DNA of 64,000 nucleotides. It comes from Thysanoteuthis rhombus. Taxonomy: Eukaryota; Mollusca; Cephalopoda; Oegopsida; Thysanoteuthidae. Within the stretch, counting starts at the first letter, position 1, and every line of letters starts with the position of its first letter. A program made the position numbers and the translations under genes. Where the stretch lies: contig OY735231.1 in the NCBI GenBank assembly GCA_963457665.1, positions 41,100,524 through 41,164,523 of the forward strand. The letters run 5' to 3'. The notes under the pieces are model-generated. The model did not search any database and had not been told where the DNA came from. It was given only the letters and a program-made list of their open reading frames with translations. Positions 22,291-32,439 of the stretch are shown piece after piece.

Positions 22291-22747
22291 TCTTTTTAAA
22301 CGTTAGAACGCTTATAGTCTGCATACCCCTGCTTTTCACGGATACACAGATTTCCATCACTACTCTAATACCTGGCTTTAGCCAGAATGGCGTAAATCAA
22401 AAAAGCAATCACTAATAATTTGCACAGAAAGATTGTGCATTCCCAGAAATCCCAAAATATCATGGTGATCGGTGGTCATGGTGGCAGGAGATACACAAAA
22501 CAGCTACAAAAGAGATAGGAAAGGGTTGTGTGCTACCCTTATAATGGGTAGCCGCAAAATAAAAACTTAACGCCATCAGAGACTACCTCTATTTGAGTCA
22601 TATGAGATTATCTTTTAAAAAAGAGAATTAACTCCAAGTGGAAGGGTCCATGGTTACGGATAGAGAACCAAGGGAAATCACACTGTCCATTATACAAGTA
22701 CACCTTGGACACCGCTTCGATTTTGATTCTATCAACTTTTAATGTTG

Positions 22748-23045
22748 CTTGTCCGGATAGTGTAATCGTTAGCACGAATGCCTTTCACGCAGAAGGGTCT
22801 CGGTTCGTATTTCTGGTATGAGCGAAAACTGTATGGAAATTTATGACGGATGTTCTTGTACGTTGAAAGCTAATTGAGTACATGCTAATCCATGTAATTA
22901 GGATGGAAGTATCTCATCAGTGGAGTTGCATCCTACCAAGGGGGTAGTCATAAGTCCTGTAGGTAGAAAGTCCTTGTTACGACCAGCAAGGATCACTGAG
23001 CTGACACATACAACAGAAACCGGGATTTCGTTGCTAACCTCAATA
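22748..23045 (+). mobile_element. SINE-A (Val-tRNA-like head), copy 1
   Basis: The head GGATAGTGTAATCGTTAGCA (A box) plus GTCTCGGTTCGTATTTC (degraded B box) resembles a valine tRNA, including CTTTCACGC in the anticodon-arm position. The roughly 220-bp body ends in CAAGGATCACTGAGCTGACA. It matches 38878-39175 over its whole length. Confidence 0.85.
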
Positions 23046-23082
23046 TTGGGGTTTGTTTCTTAAAAGATGTAACATTTTTTAA

Positions 23083-23216
23083 GGAATCAAAATAGACGGC
23101 GAATATCTGAGCAAACTCAGATTTGCAGATGATATTGTCTTTTTTGCAGAGAACCTACACGACTGAAGATAGTGATGATGAAAACTAATTTTGATGGACT
23201 TGAATAATTTTAGTTC
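23083..23216 (+). pseudogene. RTE-like reverse transcriptase active-site fragment
   Basis: 23083-23163 reads GIKIDGEYLSKLRFADDIVF and a few more residues up to a TGA at 23164. This is the motif C region (FADD box) of an RTE-clade RT. After the stop, another frame continues with LMDLNNFSS, the segment that normally follows. The two catalytic aspartates are intact in the fragment, but the rest of the domain is absent upstream, where SINE-A abuts. It was probably truncated before or by the SINE insertion. Confidence 0.8.
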
Positions 23217-23576
23217 CATATAATGTGATATTGTCTTATTTACTTATCCTTTTTATTCAATTGTCCCCAACATATTTTGCTCAATATCCAACCACAACAA
23301 CTCTGACAATTAAATGAATAATAAATAGAAATTAATACTGTATCAAATAGCATTTTTTGTGAAAAAAACTGATGTATGAATATTTGATAACATCTCTATT
23401 GTGTGGACTTCAATAACAACACGCTTGTTTACTCCAGAAAGTTGATGAATGGAGCATTGAGTCGAAGCTGTTCAGCAAAAAAGGAACAAAGATGTTGCCT
23501 AAAACGAAAATTCAAGTCATGAATATAGACACAAATTGTTAAAGTTGTCTTCGTTGACCTACAGAAATCATCATCG

Positions 23577-23864
23577 AGATATGATCGGGTGTTTGAAATG
23601 AAAAACAGTTTGTCTGACAATGGCACCATATCAAAAGAAAAACAATGTAGTGAACAGAACAGAGGACACTCAAAAGAAATATTCTTTTCAATGTCGAAGA
23701 AGGGAGAATATTTTAGGCATAGAATTGCGTTGATGTGGAACAGTCTACCAGAGAAAGTAGCGAGTGCATCAACTGTAAAGAAAATATACCTAGACAATTG
23801 CTGGAAGAATCACCCAAGGAAGTACGACTACCAGCAAACAAAATGGAGAGCAATAAATTCATAA
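23577..23864 (+). pseudogene. CR1/L2-like LINE pol, C-terminal end
   Basis: The frame starting near 23577 reads RVFEMKNSLSDNG..., then RGHSKEIFF, KGEYFRHRIALMWNSLPEKV and ASTVKKIYLDNCW, stopping at 23862-23864. The RGH.....F..R...WN.LP..VV....V..FK..LD..W pattern is the usual C-terminus of CR1/L2/Jockey-type pol. The reading frame is open for about 90 codons, but everything upstream is missing, so it is a 5'-truncated copy. The (ATT)n at 23912 is the expected tail for this group. The ORF on the opposite strand (23429-23797) is its shadow. Confidence 0.85.
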
Positions 23865-23910
23865 ATTTCACCTGCGAAGAGGTTTTCATCCTGTGTGAGT
23901 ATATTTCTTA

Positions 23911-23911
<1 letters not shown>

Positions 23912-23983
<72 letters not shown>

Positions 23984-24124
23984 GTTATTATTATTATTAT
24001 TATTATTACTATTATTATTGTGGATGAAGATGCTAAAAATGCCACCATGATAATGATAATAATAATGATAATAATAATAATGATAATAATAATGATAATA
24101 ATAATGATAATAATAATAATAATG
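23912..24124 (+). repeat. (ATT)n then (AATAATG)n microsatellite, probable LINE tail
   Basis: About 108 bp of (ATT)n, then a 26-bp unique bridge, then about 78 bp of AATAATG/AATAATAATG units of opposite strand sense (T-rich to A-rich). The poly-Ile/Leu ORFs are artefacts. Confidence 0.95.
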
Positions 24125-24129
24125 TGAAA

Positions 24130-25545
24130 ATGAATAATAGTAAATTTTCTTCTTTTTTTATCATAATAAAATGAAACTGAAAATTTACGACGTGTCTAAT
24201 ATCTTTTGCAGCCAAATTCAGTTGTGAAACAAATTTGAAAACATTAATGTTGGGTTCTGTGAAGTGAAACACGTTGAAGTTCCAATAACATTGTGCTTTT
24301 TATAACTATCTTTCTTTTAGTTGTAAAGGTGAAATGTGTGTTCATGGAAAAGAAAATATACTTTAAAAGTCACACATTATTGTTACGGAAAAAAGTGCAT
24401 TTTAAATCTTTAACTATTATTATAATTATTAGTTACCGTGGAATCTGCTGAGAATTTAGTGATCAATATAATTAGTATTTTCTAATTTAATGAGGAATTG
24501 ATAATATCATATCATTGAGAATTAATCAATGAGGTTTTAACATGACTCAGTTTTTAGCCACTGAACGTTTTCGGCTCTTCAAATTACAAATTGCCCCCAA
24601 TTTATTCAAATTACCCCCTTTTTGGGGTGCTCGTTCCATGTTCAGAATCACTGGTTTAATTTATTTTTCGTTTTGTTCTGAGCCACGCTCAGCCATTCAA
24701 AATGGTTTGTAGAAGTATTACGTAAAACAAGCAGCCTTCATGTTTCACAAAAAGCGAAAAGTAACGTCTAAAAATCATGTTCTTCAAGATGAATGGTTTC
24801 GAAGGTGAAAGTAGAATTGATGGAGTCTCTGTTTCCGAAAAGATGCTGCTGGATACCATTCTGCATGTAAACGATGTCTTCGAGCGAAAGAAAAAACGTG
24901 CTTCTCTCACAGAGCTACACGGAAGTAATTATCCCTTCTCAAGACAACATACCTAGTTATGGAAAGTGAGCTTATCTCTTTTTTTTTCTGAGCCTGTCCA
25001 ACGAAGAAGTTGGAACACACACAAAATCGTACTGCTGTTAAAATGAGAATGTGAAAAAAATGATGTTTTGAAATCTTGTAACATTGCTATCTTGAAAAGA
25101 AAAGGTAGGAAACATAATCAGAATTACCGAAGATATTGACGAGTTATTTGAAAGGAACGCTTTTATAATACCACAGAAAATACAGGAATCAAAGAAAGAA
25201 AAACAGCTATAATCAGAACAAATCGTCGGATCAACAAAGAAAGCTCATAAGAATGATAAATTTGGAACCTACTTTTTCTGCGAACGTATAAGTTTCCTCT
25301 GTGAAGAGAGAAGAATGAACTTTCAAATCCCATTAGAAATCTTTGAGCAAAGCAGAAATATGGAGTCATGTTTTCAAAGTTTGGAATAATTGGATTATAT
25401 TAGATGATTCTTGCCTAAAAGAAACTAAAAGAAATCGTTTAAGTGGAAGTATATATTGTTTAAAATAGTGGATAACAGATATTCTTATCAGCAAACTTGT
25501 TACCTCAAGTGGAAGAGTCAATAGCTATGGACAAGAAACATAGGT
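24130..25545. other. Spacer with one possible short exon
   Basis: No shared repeat recognised. C-rich TTGCCCCC..TTACCCCC doublet at 24591-24617. See the candidate ORF at 24777. Confidence 0.3.
24777..24956 (+). CDS. Candidate short ORF or exon, 59 codons, function unknown
   Basis: It runs ATG to TAG with acidic/basic mixed composition, no low-complexity, and a balanced use of G/C-ending codons (CTG CTG GAT ACC, GAT GTC TTC GAG) unlike the AT-rich surroundings. TTCTTCAAG just before a second ATG at 24795 resembles a splice acceptor, and GGAAGTAATT at about 24920 resembles a weak donor. An exon of about 130 bp is therefore possible. I recognise no domain. Chance remains likely. Confidence 0.2.
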   Translation: MFFKMNGFEGESRIDGVSVSEKMLLDTILHVNDVFERKKKRASLTELHGSNYPFSRQHT

Positions 25546-25547
25546 TT

Positions 25548-25840
25548 CTTTAATTTTGATGTTGGTCCGGCTGACAATGTATGTATGTTTATCGAGTGCA
25601 CAGCCTGCACCAAGGAACTCATAGGACTAGAAATTTAGACATTTACTCATTTTTTTTTTCATAGGTTTTCAACGAGGGATTCAATTTTCAGTGTCAGATC
25701 ATAAATTTATCCCATTTTTCTTTCTGGTAAGATTCCTGCTTGTTTTGCAAAGATTCAGACTTTTTAATGATCAAGACCGGAAGAAGTAACTTGTTTATTG
25801 ATCATCGTATTCCGTTGGATCATTTTCCTTTTGGAAGAGT
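25548..25840 (+). mobile_element. Family 1 dispersed repeat, copy 6 (3' end lost)
   Basis: The head is TTAATTTTGATGTTGGTCCG, then TCGAGTGCACAGCC. The middle has ATTCAATTTTCAGTG and TTTTTAATGATCAAGACC, and the last recognisable part is GAAGAAGTAACTTGTTTATT with a following GATCAT block. The GTGACTAACCAG end is absent. Confidence 0.65.
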
Positions 25841-26227
25841 CCAGGAAACGGTCGAAACTTCAGGAATAAAATTCCAATAATCTAAAACAAAACTCCCAGC
25901 ACAGTCATTCATTCCTAATATCTTTATGTACAAAAGTGTCTCTGTATTCCATTCATTATCGTGCACAATACGTTTCACATATTGGTCGCAAAATAATAGA
26001 ACAAATCAGACTGGACCTTTACAAAATAAGTAAGTAAAATAAACCAGGCTGCGACAGGGTCAAACTCAACTGCTACTTTTATCCTGTCTCAAGATGATTA
26101 CTGCATTTTTATTGCTTATATACCAAATGAAGAAATAAATACGAATATAAAAAAAACATTTTTTATAAAATGTATTTATTTATTAGAATCAGATAAGACG
26201 TTGCATATTTGTAAAATAAATTTCTTT

Positions 26228-26310
26228 TGAGTTTAGCTCAGTTGGTAAGAGAGTCAGCTACGGATAACTTGGTCGTGATTTCAAATTCCGCTTGAGGAAT
26301 ATTGATTTTA
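26228..26310 (+). mobile_element. tRNA-like SINE head 1
   Basis: TTTAGCTCAGTTGGTAAGAG is a perfect A box of the Lys/Arg tRNA type. The B box at about 26271 (GGTCGTGATTTCAAATTCC) has two insertions. The downstream body is not shared with other SINEs here. Confidence 0.6.
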
Positions 26311-26387
26311 TGCATGTATTCATTAAAATGAAATAAAGCCCCCTGAAAATTTCTGGATTAAATTTTGGTGAAAATGTAAGGCACATC

Positions 26388-26465
26388 AATTCACCTCAGT
26401 TGGTAAGAGACGCATCTACTAATCAGTTGATCGTCTCTTCAAAGCACAGTAGGGAAGGGTAATTC
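26388..26465 (+). mobile_element. tRNA-like SINE head 2
   Basis: ACCTCAGTTGGTAAGAGACGC (A box) and GATCGTCTCTTCAAAGCAC (weak B box). It follows head 1 by 160 bp in the same orientation, suggesting a dimeric SINE or a tandem insertion. Confidence 0.55.
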
Positions 26466-26573
26466 TCACGCCACCAAATTTGATGAAGATTGCTCTTGTT
26501 GATTTTGTTACGGTCAGGAAAAAACTAATTTAACTCTGGGTTTGGACAATTTTAACAAAAACAATGAAAAAAA

Positions 26574-27015
26574 AGACAAAGCCATGGATATTTTCCGTTG
26601 ATTAAGTAACAATTGAACTCAGGTGATTTTAAGAGTCAAGAGGAATTTAAGTAAAAAACAAACAAACACTGAAACAGGACGTCGAGGGATTATTTGTTGA
26701 AAAAAGGGAATCAATTGTATTTGACAGGTGCAGTGAACAACTTATAATCAATCAGTCGGTAAAGCTTCATCGGGCTTAGCAAACCAGAACAGAATATAAA
26801 GAACCGTTCGAGTAAAACGGGGGAGTGTGGAACGGACGAGAAGGGGAGGTTGAAACAAGCCACTGAAAAAGACTTCGGCATGGAAATTCTCTGGTTAAAA
26901 ATGGGGAGCAGTTGTATTAGACGGTTGTAAACAACGTATAATCAATCACTCAGTGAAGCTTCAACGGGACTAGCAAGCCGGAACTGAATACAAAGATCTG
27001 CTCTGGTAAAACTGT
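26574..27015 (+). repeat. Roughly 192-bp tandem repeat, 2.5 copies
   Basis: Units start near 26574 (truncated), 26679 and 26871, each opening with GAC..CG and a TGGAAATTCT-like phrase. They share TATAATCAATCA, an AGCTTCAACGGGACTAGCA-like phrase and a closing GTAAAAC. The two longer units are about 75% identical by eye. Confidence 0.8.
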
Positions 27016-27165
27016 TGTATCGAAGGATTGTTCTTAAAACCATCAAGTCCTTCACAGAGGCAACCCACCTAACCATCAATTATGATCTTCACTTCACCCA
27101 TGACACCTTCCAGTACAAGTGGGAAATAAAACAATCGAAATGAATAAAGAAAAAAACCTATATGA

Positions 27166-27200
27166 CTAATAAACTCCCCGAGAGAGTTCAAAACATGTCC
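27166..27200 (+). ncRNA. Hammerhead-ribozyme-like motif (inactive form)
   Basis: The layout follows a type I hammerhead. CTAATAA at 27166-27172 stands in the CTGANGA position. A 5-bp stem II (AACTC with GAGTT) closes a CCCGAGA loop. CAAAACATGTCC then stands in the place of CGAAAC plus cleavage site. All three core differences are G-to-A, as expected from decay of an active ancestor. I found no convincing stem I. Confidence 0.35.
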
Positions 27201-27289
27201 GGTCTGGACAGAATAATATCTATGTTTCTTCCTATTCAGTACCGACCTGCACAATGAAAAATGAACAAAATCTTATATATAAAAGTATA

Positions 27290-27570
27290 AAGGTCCCCGA
27301 AAATGATTTTCATTCTATCGGTTCAGCGATTCCAAAGATCAATATGCTTTCATATGTTGACGTATGGTTATTCAGCTATGTAAACAAACAATCAGATCAA
27401 CCGTGACTCACCATTCTTCAATTCATGGGATTCTGTCAACTTTATAGCTAAATCTAGGCAAAATCAGTTGCTATTTGAGAATTTTTCTCTAATTGCAAAC
27501 AAAAACTACATTTTGCATAAAAATTGTAGCTAAACAATCGGATTGGCCATAACTCACCATCCTCTTGGTA
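27290..27570 (-). repeat. Family G repeat, copies in tandem, minus strand
   Basis: Minus-strand phrases ATGGTGAGTTATGGCCAATC (about 27560) and GGTGAGTCACGGTTGATC (about 27410) are two copies of one unit. ATCGCTGAACCGATAGAATG near 27330 follows. The same phrases occur on the plus strand at 40830-41035. Confidence 0.75.
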
Positions 27571-28157
27571 GATACTCACCACAAGCCTACATACAAAATG
27601 TCGTTGAAATATATCAAGGAATAACGATATTGATAGAAAGGAGACAACGACAACGACAACTATGATGACGATAACGATAACAAACACATGTATAGATGAT
27701 AGTTCCTTGCTTTTTTTACACTGGAGACAAAAATATTCATCCCCCTCTTCGTGTGTGTGTTTCTGCGTGTTCATGTGTGTATGTGTAAACATATTGATCG
27801 GATTGATATTATTTGTGCAAACCTTTTTAAAGTACTCTAAAAATGCAAAGAAATATTGATCCATTCCTTGGTTAGAGTCGAGACTCACTTGATAAATCAT
27901 GTGATCATAATTAATCCAAGTCTCGTGGGGAAATCTGCGTTTCAGCGTTCCGTGCATGGAGACTTCCCTCATTAAAAGAAGCCCCTTCTTGAAATAAATT
28001 GATTTGATTTCTTAGAATTGGATTTTTTTTCTGCTAAACACAATCAAATTGAAAAGAATGTTTCAATCTTTGAGGTTGAATGAGACATGGAATAGAACAC
28101 CGGCAACTTTACTCTACAGAAAACACTGATTTCAGATTCATATTATTCTCCAAATCA

Positions 28158-28179
28158 TATATATATATATATATATATA

Positions 28180-28214
<35 letters not shown>
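28158..28214. repeat. (TA)n followed by (AG)n
   Basis: About 21 bp TA and about 33 bp AG. Confidence 0.95.
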
Positions 28215-28216
<2 letters not shown>

Positions 28217-29080
28217 AATGGATACATAATCCTACAGAAAATTCATGAATGTTTTATGTTTTAATGACCGATAACGCAGTGTCTCTCTTCCCATTGAACT
28301 AAAAATTCCGTTGGGAAGGCAAAGACGAGAGCACGTCAAAAAGTATTGCTACTAGCGTTCCAGTTCATGCATGGACGAGTATGTTCAAAACAAAATAGAT
28401 TTAAACATGTTGTTTGGATGAGAGATTGGCTGCAGACAATTTATTTTTGTTAATACAATTGTTGTTGTTTCGTTAACACGCATTAAAAAGATACCTTTGT
28501 GCCAGTCTTGACATGCCTTATTATGCTGATTGCAATAAAATAGATGAAAAACATGTTATACTAGCAAAATATATGGTGGGGGATAAAATACTGGTGAGGT
28601 ATAGTGTATGAAGTATTTCCGTGCAATGGTGGATTTCGACGACATTCTTTCTCGTCAGATTCGTCTCATAGAAAGAAACATGGCCGCGAACAATGTGGGA
28701 TTCGATTAATAAAATGTCAACAACAATGCAGAAATCCAGACGTTGACTCATTAGAATTTATGAATACGACCATCCTATGCGGGCGATGAATTATTTACAT
28801 AATATCTCTTCACAAAACGTCGGGATTCAGATTGTTGCTATCCACATAAAATGCATCATTTATAAGGAATAATGCCATGGTAATAGCTTTCTATTCCTAT
28901 TTCTTTGTTCTGAAGCGAACAGTGATCACCATATTCGAACAATGGCATTTCCTCTGTGTAACGTTCTGCTTCTTCCTTCAAACTAATATAGAAAACGTGT
29001 TCATTTCAAACTTCCATAAAGGAATATTAGTTTTATATGAAGATTAATACAGTAAAGACAGATCTGGTTAATAAATTAAT
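28215..29080. other. Spacer
   Basis: No repeat family recognised. See the short ORF at 28626. Confidence 0.3.
28626..28709 (+). CDS. Candidate 27-codon small ORF, function unknown
   Basis: The ORF starts at an ATG with G at +4 and reads MVDFDDILSRQIRLI and on to NNVGFD, stopping at TAA 28707-28709, which overlaps an AATAAA at 28708. The peptide has an acidic start and an amphipathic-looking middle, and the codons are less AT-rich than the flanks. There is no match I can name, and such short ORFs arise by chance. Confidence 0.15.
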   Translation: MVDFDDILSRQIRLIERNMAANNVGFD

Positions 29081-29084
29081 AGAA

Positions 29085-29305
29085 ACCGCCACATGACCGT
29101 GGTCCTTTGAAGCATGCTGTTTAGGAGGTGATCAATTAAAATTTAGAAAAATAGGGTGATCAATGAATAAATTATTTCTCTTACATTTTGTTGGACACTA
29201 AAAAGTCTGAATTTCCAGGAAAAAACTAGTAACCAATTTAGTATAAACTCACGTTGTAGATTAAATAGCCCACGACAAACCTATTTTTGGAGGGAGGGGG
29301 AACTT
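29085..29305 (-). mobile_element. Family 1 dispersed repeat, copy 7, minus strand
   Basis: The minus strand shows, in reverse coordinate order, TTTATACTAAATTGGTTACT, TTTAGTGTCCAACAAAATG, a TTGATCACCTCCTAAACAG block, GCATGCTTCAAAGGACCACG and GGTCATGTGGCGGTTTCTAT. The GACTAACCAG end falls at the border. Confidence 0.75.
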
Positions 29306-29639
29306 TGAAAAGTTGTTTCAGCATTTAAGGACAGGATGTTCCAGCCCTCTAGTTTCATTAGTACAGACTGTTCGCATGATACGTACGTATTCAGTTAGAG
29401 AAAAAATATAGCGACATTTTTTGTGAGTTTTCAATAGAGTCAATCCAAAAAATGTGTTAATAAAATATTCCATTTTCTGGTGAGGAGCGGGTAATGGCTC
29501 CGAGAATGACATTAGCAGACTGAGTTCAAGCTCTGGCTGCTGTTAACTTAGCACTAATCTGTAATGTTTTATTCATAGCCTTTGTACCAAATACACCAAA
29601 TTGAACGAATTTTTTTGCCGTCTGAGTGAGCTTTTAGAT

Positions 29640-29810
29640 TCAGACCTTCCCCAAGTTTTGCTAGATCTCTCTAACGTAGGTGTTGCGGTGATAATATCTC
29701 CCGAACTTATTTGAGTTGTCACGCCATCTTATTATCTCTTGGGATCCATGTTTTGAGTCAAGCTGACGCACTGGTCGTTGAGAGCATACAATTTCGACGG
29801 ATTCTTAATG
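29640..29810 (-). mobile_element. RTE-like LINE 3' end, copy 2, minus strand
   Basis: The nucleotide pattern matches the reverse complement of the plus-strand RTE tails. On the plus strand GTTGTCACGCCATCTTATT, GGGATCCATGTTTTGAGTC and CCAAGTTTTGCTAGAT occupy the places of the GATGGCGTGAC, GACTCA..GTGGATCCC and GGCAAATCTTGG phrases. It is heavily decayed. Confidence 0.65.
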
Positions 29811-30184
29811 AAACTCAATCCGAAACAGCTTGGTGATTGTGATACTTCTCTTTTGTGTTACATTTGACTCATCGTCATTATCGAGTCCATCAGACTAACC
29901 TAAGCAGTGGCATAGAGCATAAAGGTCTTAGGATGCACTCTGAACTGAAAAAATAGTAGTTAGAATATAATCGAAGCAACTGACTCGAGTATAAGCAGGG
30001 TGTGTTATTTTACCATAACGACACCATGAGAAATATTTCCTTCTTGTTGATAAATTTTTATCAACAGATCGATCTTGTTTCCAAGTCGCATAATCGAAAT
30101 TCTTATAAGTGATCGTGAATCTACCTGGAAATGATATAAAGACATTGTACAACACGGCCGTATGCTACCTACATACCTATATTT

Positions 30185-30185
30185 A

Positions 30186-30262
<77 letters not shown>
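30185..30262. repeat. (TC)n-(TA)n microsatellite
   Basis: About 35 bp of CT followed by about 45 bp of TA. The minus-strand ORF beginning in Tyr/Ile is partly this repeat. Confidence 0.95.
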
Positions 30263-30264
<2 letters not shown>

Positions 30265-30434
30265 TGCAAAACCATGGTAGTACGTTGAGTAATTGTATGA
30301 ACGAAAGAATTGACCATTTTAATTTACCTGAATTTTAGTCAAACTACTGATTCGGGTTCATTTTTTTTAAAAAGCTCGACTTATATTTAAGAATATACAA
30401 TATTCGATCCCCCAAAAAAAGAAAATCCAAATGA

Positions 30435-30850
30435 ATTTAAAAAGAGGTATCTACCACAAATGCAGAATCTGGATAGTCACCTATGGAGTTGAAATATGGA
30501 ACATAACCAAAGGATCGGCTCCAAAACCAAAGACAATACGACATTACATGAAGAGATTAGAAGATGACACATTATATTAGAGAGGAGAATCAGTGATGTC
30601 ATGAAAATCATGGAGGAAAGCATGGTGGCATGGGCTGGCCATGTTACATGGATGTCGAGCAACTGGTGGAAATCACTAACTGGATGCCTAGAGATCATAT
30701 TCGAAATTGGGGCCAGAAAAAGTAACGTTGCAGGATAACTTGGACAGGTTTAGAATATATTAGTTCCGTGACGTCAACGAGCCAGAGATTTTGTAGTTCT
30801 TTGGGAAGATTTATGTCCAACTATAAACGTTAAAGGAACGACGAATAATT
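30435..30850 (+). mobile_element. RTE-like LINE 3' end, copy 3 (dead)
   Basis: The frame pieces YHKCRIWIVTYGVEIWNIT (30450), RRISDVMKIMEESMVAWAGH (30585) and a LGRFR-like stretch correspond to V..QC.LPVMTYG.E.W.LT and to V.DI...I..LKW.WAGHV of RTE pol. Frameshifts separate them. It starts further upstream than copies 1 and 6. Confidence 0.8.
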
Positions 30851-31019
30851 ACGTGGAAATTCCGAGCTGAATTATTCCTTTTAGCAGTATTATTTTTTTG
30901 ACAATATCGATGTCATCTGCAGTAGGAAAGGTCACACAGTCACTTTGCCCCAACAAACATAGTCTCTCTTCTCCTCGGGGATACAACCCTCGTTTAGACA
31001 ACCAATGCATTCCTTCCGT

Positions 31020-31172
31020 CAGAATCACACAGCGTAAAGTTTACTCAATTAGGTACTGAGTGCACAGGGGAATTTGCCCTGAGGAGAGTTTTCCACTCTC
31101 TTACCAGGAATCGAACCTGTGACCTTCTGCATGTGAGACAGATATAGTATCCATTACACCATCCATGCAGGC
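31020..31172 (-). mobile_element. SINE-A, copy 2 (5' half), minus strand
   Basis: The minus-strand head CATGGATGGTGTAATGGATA plus ACAGGTTCGATTCCTGG has a perfect B box. It continues into TAATTGAGTAAACTTTACGC of the SINE-A body and stops there. The B box is better than in the two longer copies. Confidence 0.85.
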
Positions 31173-31369
31173 ATAATTCTGTAAACAATAGAATATGATC
31201 GTTGCCAATCAACGAACAAAAGAAAGCAGCCATATATACAAGTCTCCTGGAGAATATTCCAATTTTTCGTGCAACCATAAATTCTCTTCAAAAGATTCGG
31301 TGTCTGGTGGGATACGAGCAACGATTCTTATGAGAATTTTAAAGGCTATCCTTTTACTTGGGAATACAA

Positions 31370-31373
<4 letters not shown>

Positions 31374-31452
<79 letters not shown>
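31374..31452. repeat. (TA)n microsatellite
   Basis: About 79 bp of uninterrupted TA. Confidence 0.97.
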
Positions 31453-31456
<4 letters not shown>

Positions 31457-31596
31457 GCTACGTCATGAATCGTAAATATCCATTTTCATCAGGTAACCTA
31501 GCAACTCGATGCCGTGGTTATCGGTAAATCAGGTGTGAATTGCTTCTAGCTGATGCGTCATGCATCAATTAACTTACAGTAATCGATTCACTTCTT

Positions 31597-31723
31597 TATC
31601 TATCTATCTATCTATCTATCTACTGATCCATCTATCCTCCTCAATATGTTCGATTATATAATCTATTTATCTATTTCAGACTATTTCTATCCATCAATCT
31701 ATTCCACTTTTCCTATCCCTTTT

Positions 31724-31769
<46 letters not shown>

Positions 31770-31821
31770 AGTATCTTTCTATCCACCTCTCCTCGTATCT
31801 ATCTCTGTTTTTATCTGTCTG

Positions 31822-31852
<31 letters not shown>

Positions 31853-31853
31853 G
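31597..31853 (+). repeat. (TATC)n-rich block with central (TA)n
   Basis: (ATCT)n at 31597-31623, TA at 31725-31767 and again (ATCT)n at 31813-31853, with CTATC-type words between. Confidence 0.93.
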
Positions 31854-31868
31854 TGAGTATGCATATCT

Positions 31869-32246
31869 ATGTGTACGCATGCGTCCTTTAATGTGCTTTT
31901 AGGAATATCTCTACTTTATTTCTCTGATCTAAAAAGACTTTTGGAGAGTTTACCTGTGTTGATATGTCAGATTGTATTATTCACGTACATTTCTAACGAA
32001 TCGTTTTCCTTGGAGCTGTCAAAGCCAAACTCTGTTCCCATGTCTTGTAAACGCGAAAGAGTAATATTGATTACCTTTTTGGAAACCCTGCGGATAAAAA
32101 GGACATTTGCAGTGACTGCTAGAGCATTGCATCACTTCAACTTTCATTCCGGGTGTTTGATTGCCAAAACTGTCTTTTATGGAAATCAAAAAGGTAAAAT
32201 CCTCTCAGAAGTTACCATGAAAAGATACACTACTTATCAAAAATAA
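31869..32246 (+). other. Unrecognised 125-codon ORF
   Basis: This is the longest ORF in the window that is neither low-complexity nor a shadow of a retrotransposon. It has a hydrophobic N-terminal third and a basic C-terminal part (CKRERV..., NQKGK...TMKRYTTYQK). No domain is recognised, and its start directly abuts a microsatellite. With so many frames over 64 kb of AT-rich DNA, chance cannot be excluded. Confidence 0.15.
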
Positions 32247-32439
32247 CCAGTACCTTTCCGAGTTCAACTGACTTCAAATTTGTAATTAGAAGTCAGTTAA
32301 AATTGGAAAGGTGTCCGGTTAATTTTCGCCAATCATGAATAATTATTACTTTGGTTACCGACAAAATGAATGAGTTTTGGAGCTGCTGGAAGATTGTGAG
32401 GGGGTAGATACCTTTTCATTTATTTTCATACATTCATGG

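Noticed and set aside
23912..24124. Poly-Ile and poly-Leu ORFs
   Set aside because: Products of the (ATT)n and (AATAATG)n microsatellites.
26228..26310. A genuine tRNA gene
   Set aside because: The A box is perfect but the B box has insertions and no acceptor stem pairs; a SINE head fits better. The same test removed 9490, 11285, 31170, 38880, 41868 and 47215 as tRNA genes.
27454..27972. 172-codon minus-strand ORF with His/Thr and Val-rich runs
   Set aside because: It includes a GTC/GTT simple repeat and runs into family G repeat at its C-terminal end; no domain seen.
31869..32246. Confident protein-coding gene
   Set aside because: 125 codons of mixed composition, but no motif, no splice evidence, and a start embedded at the edge of a microsatellite; kept only as a low-confidence ORF.
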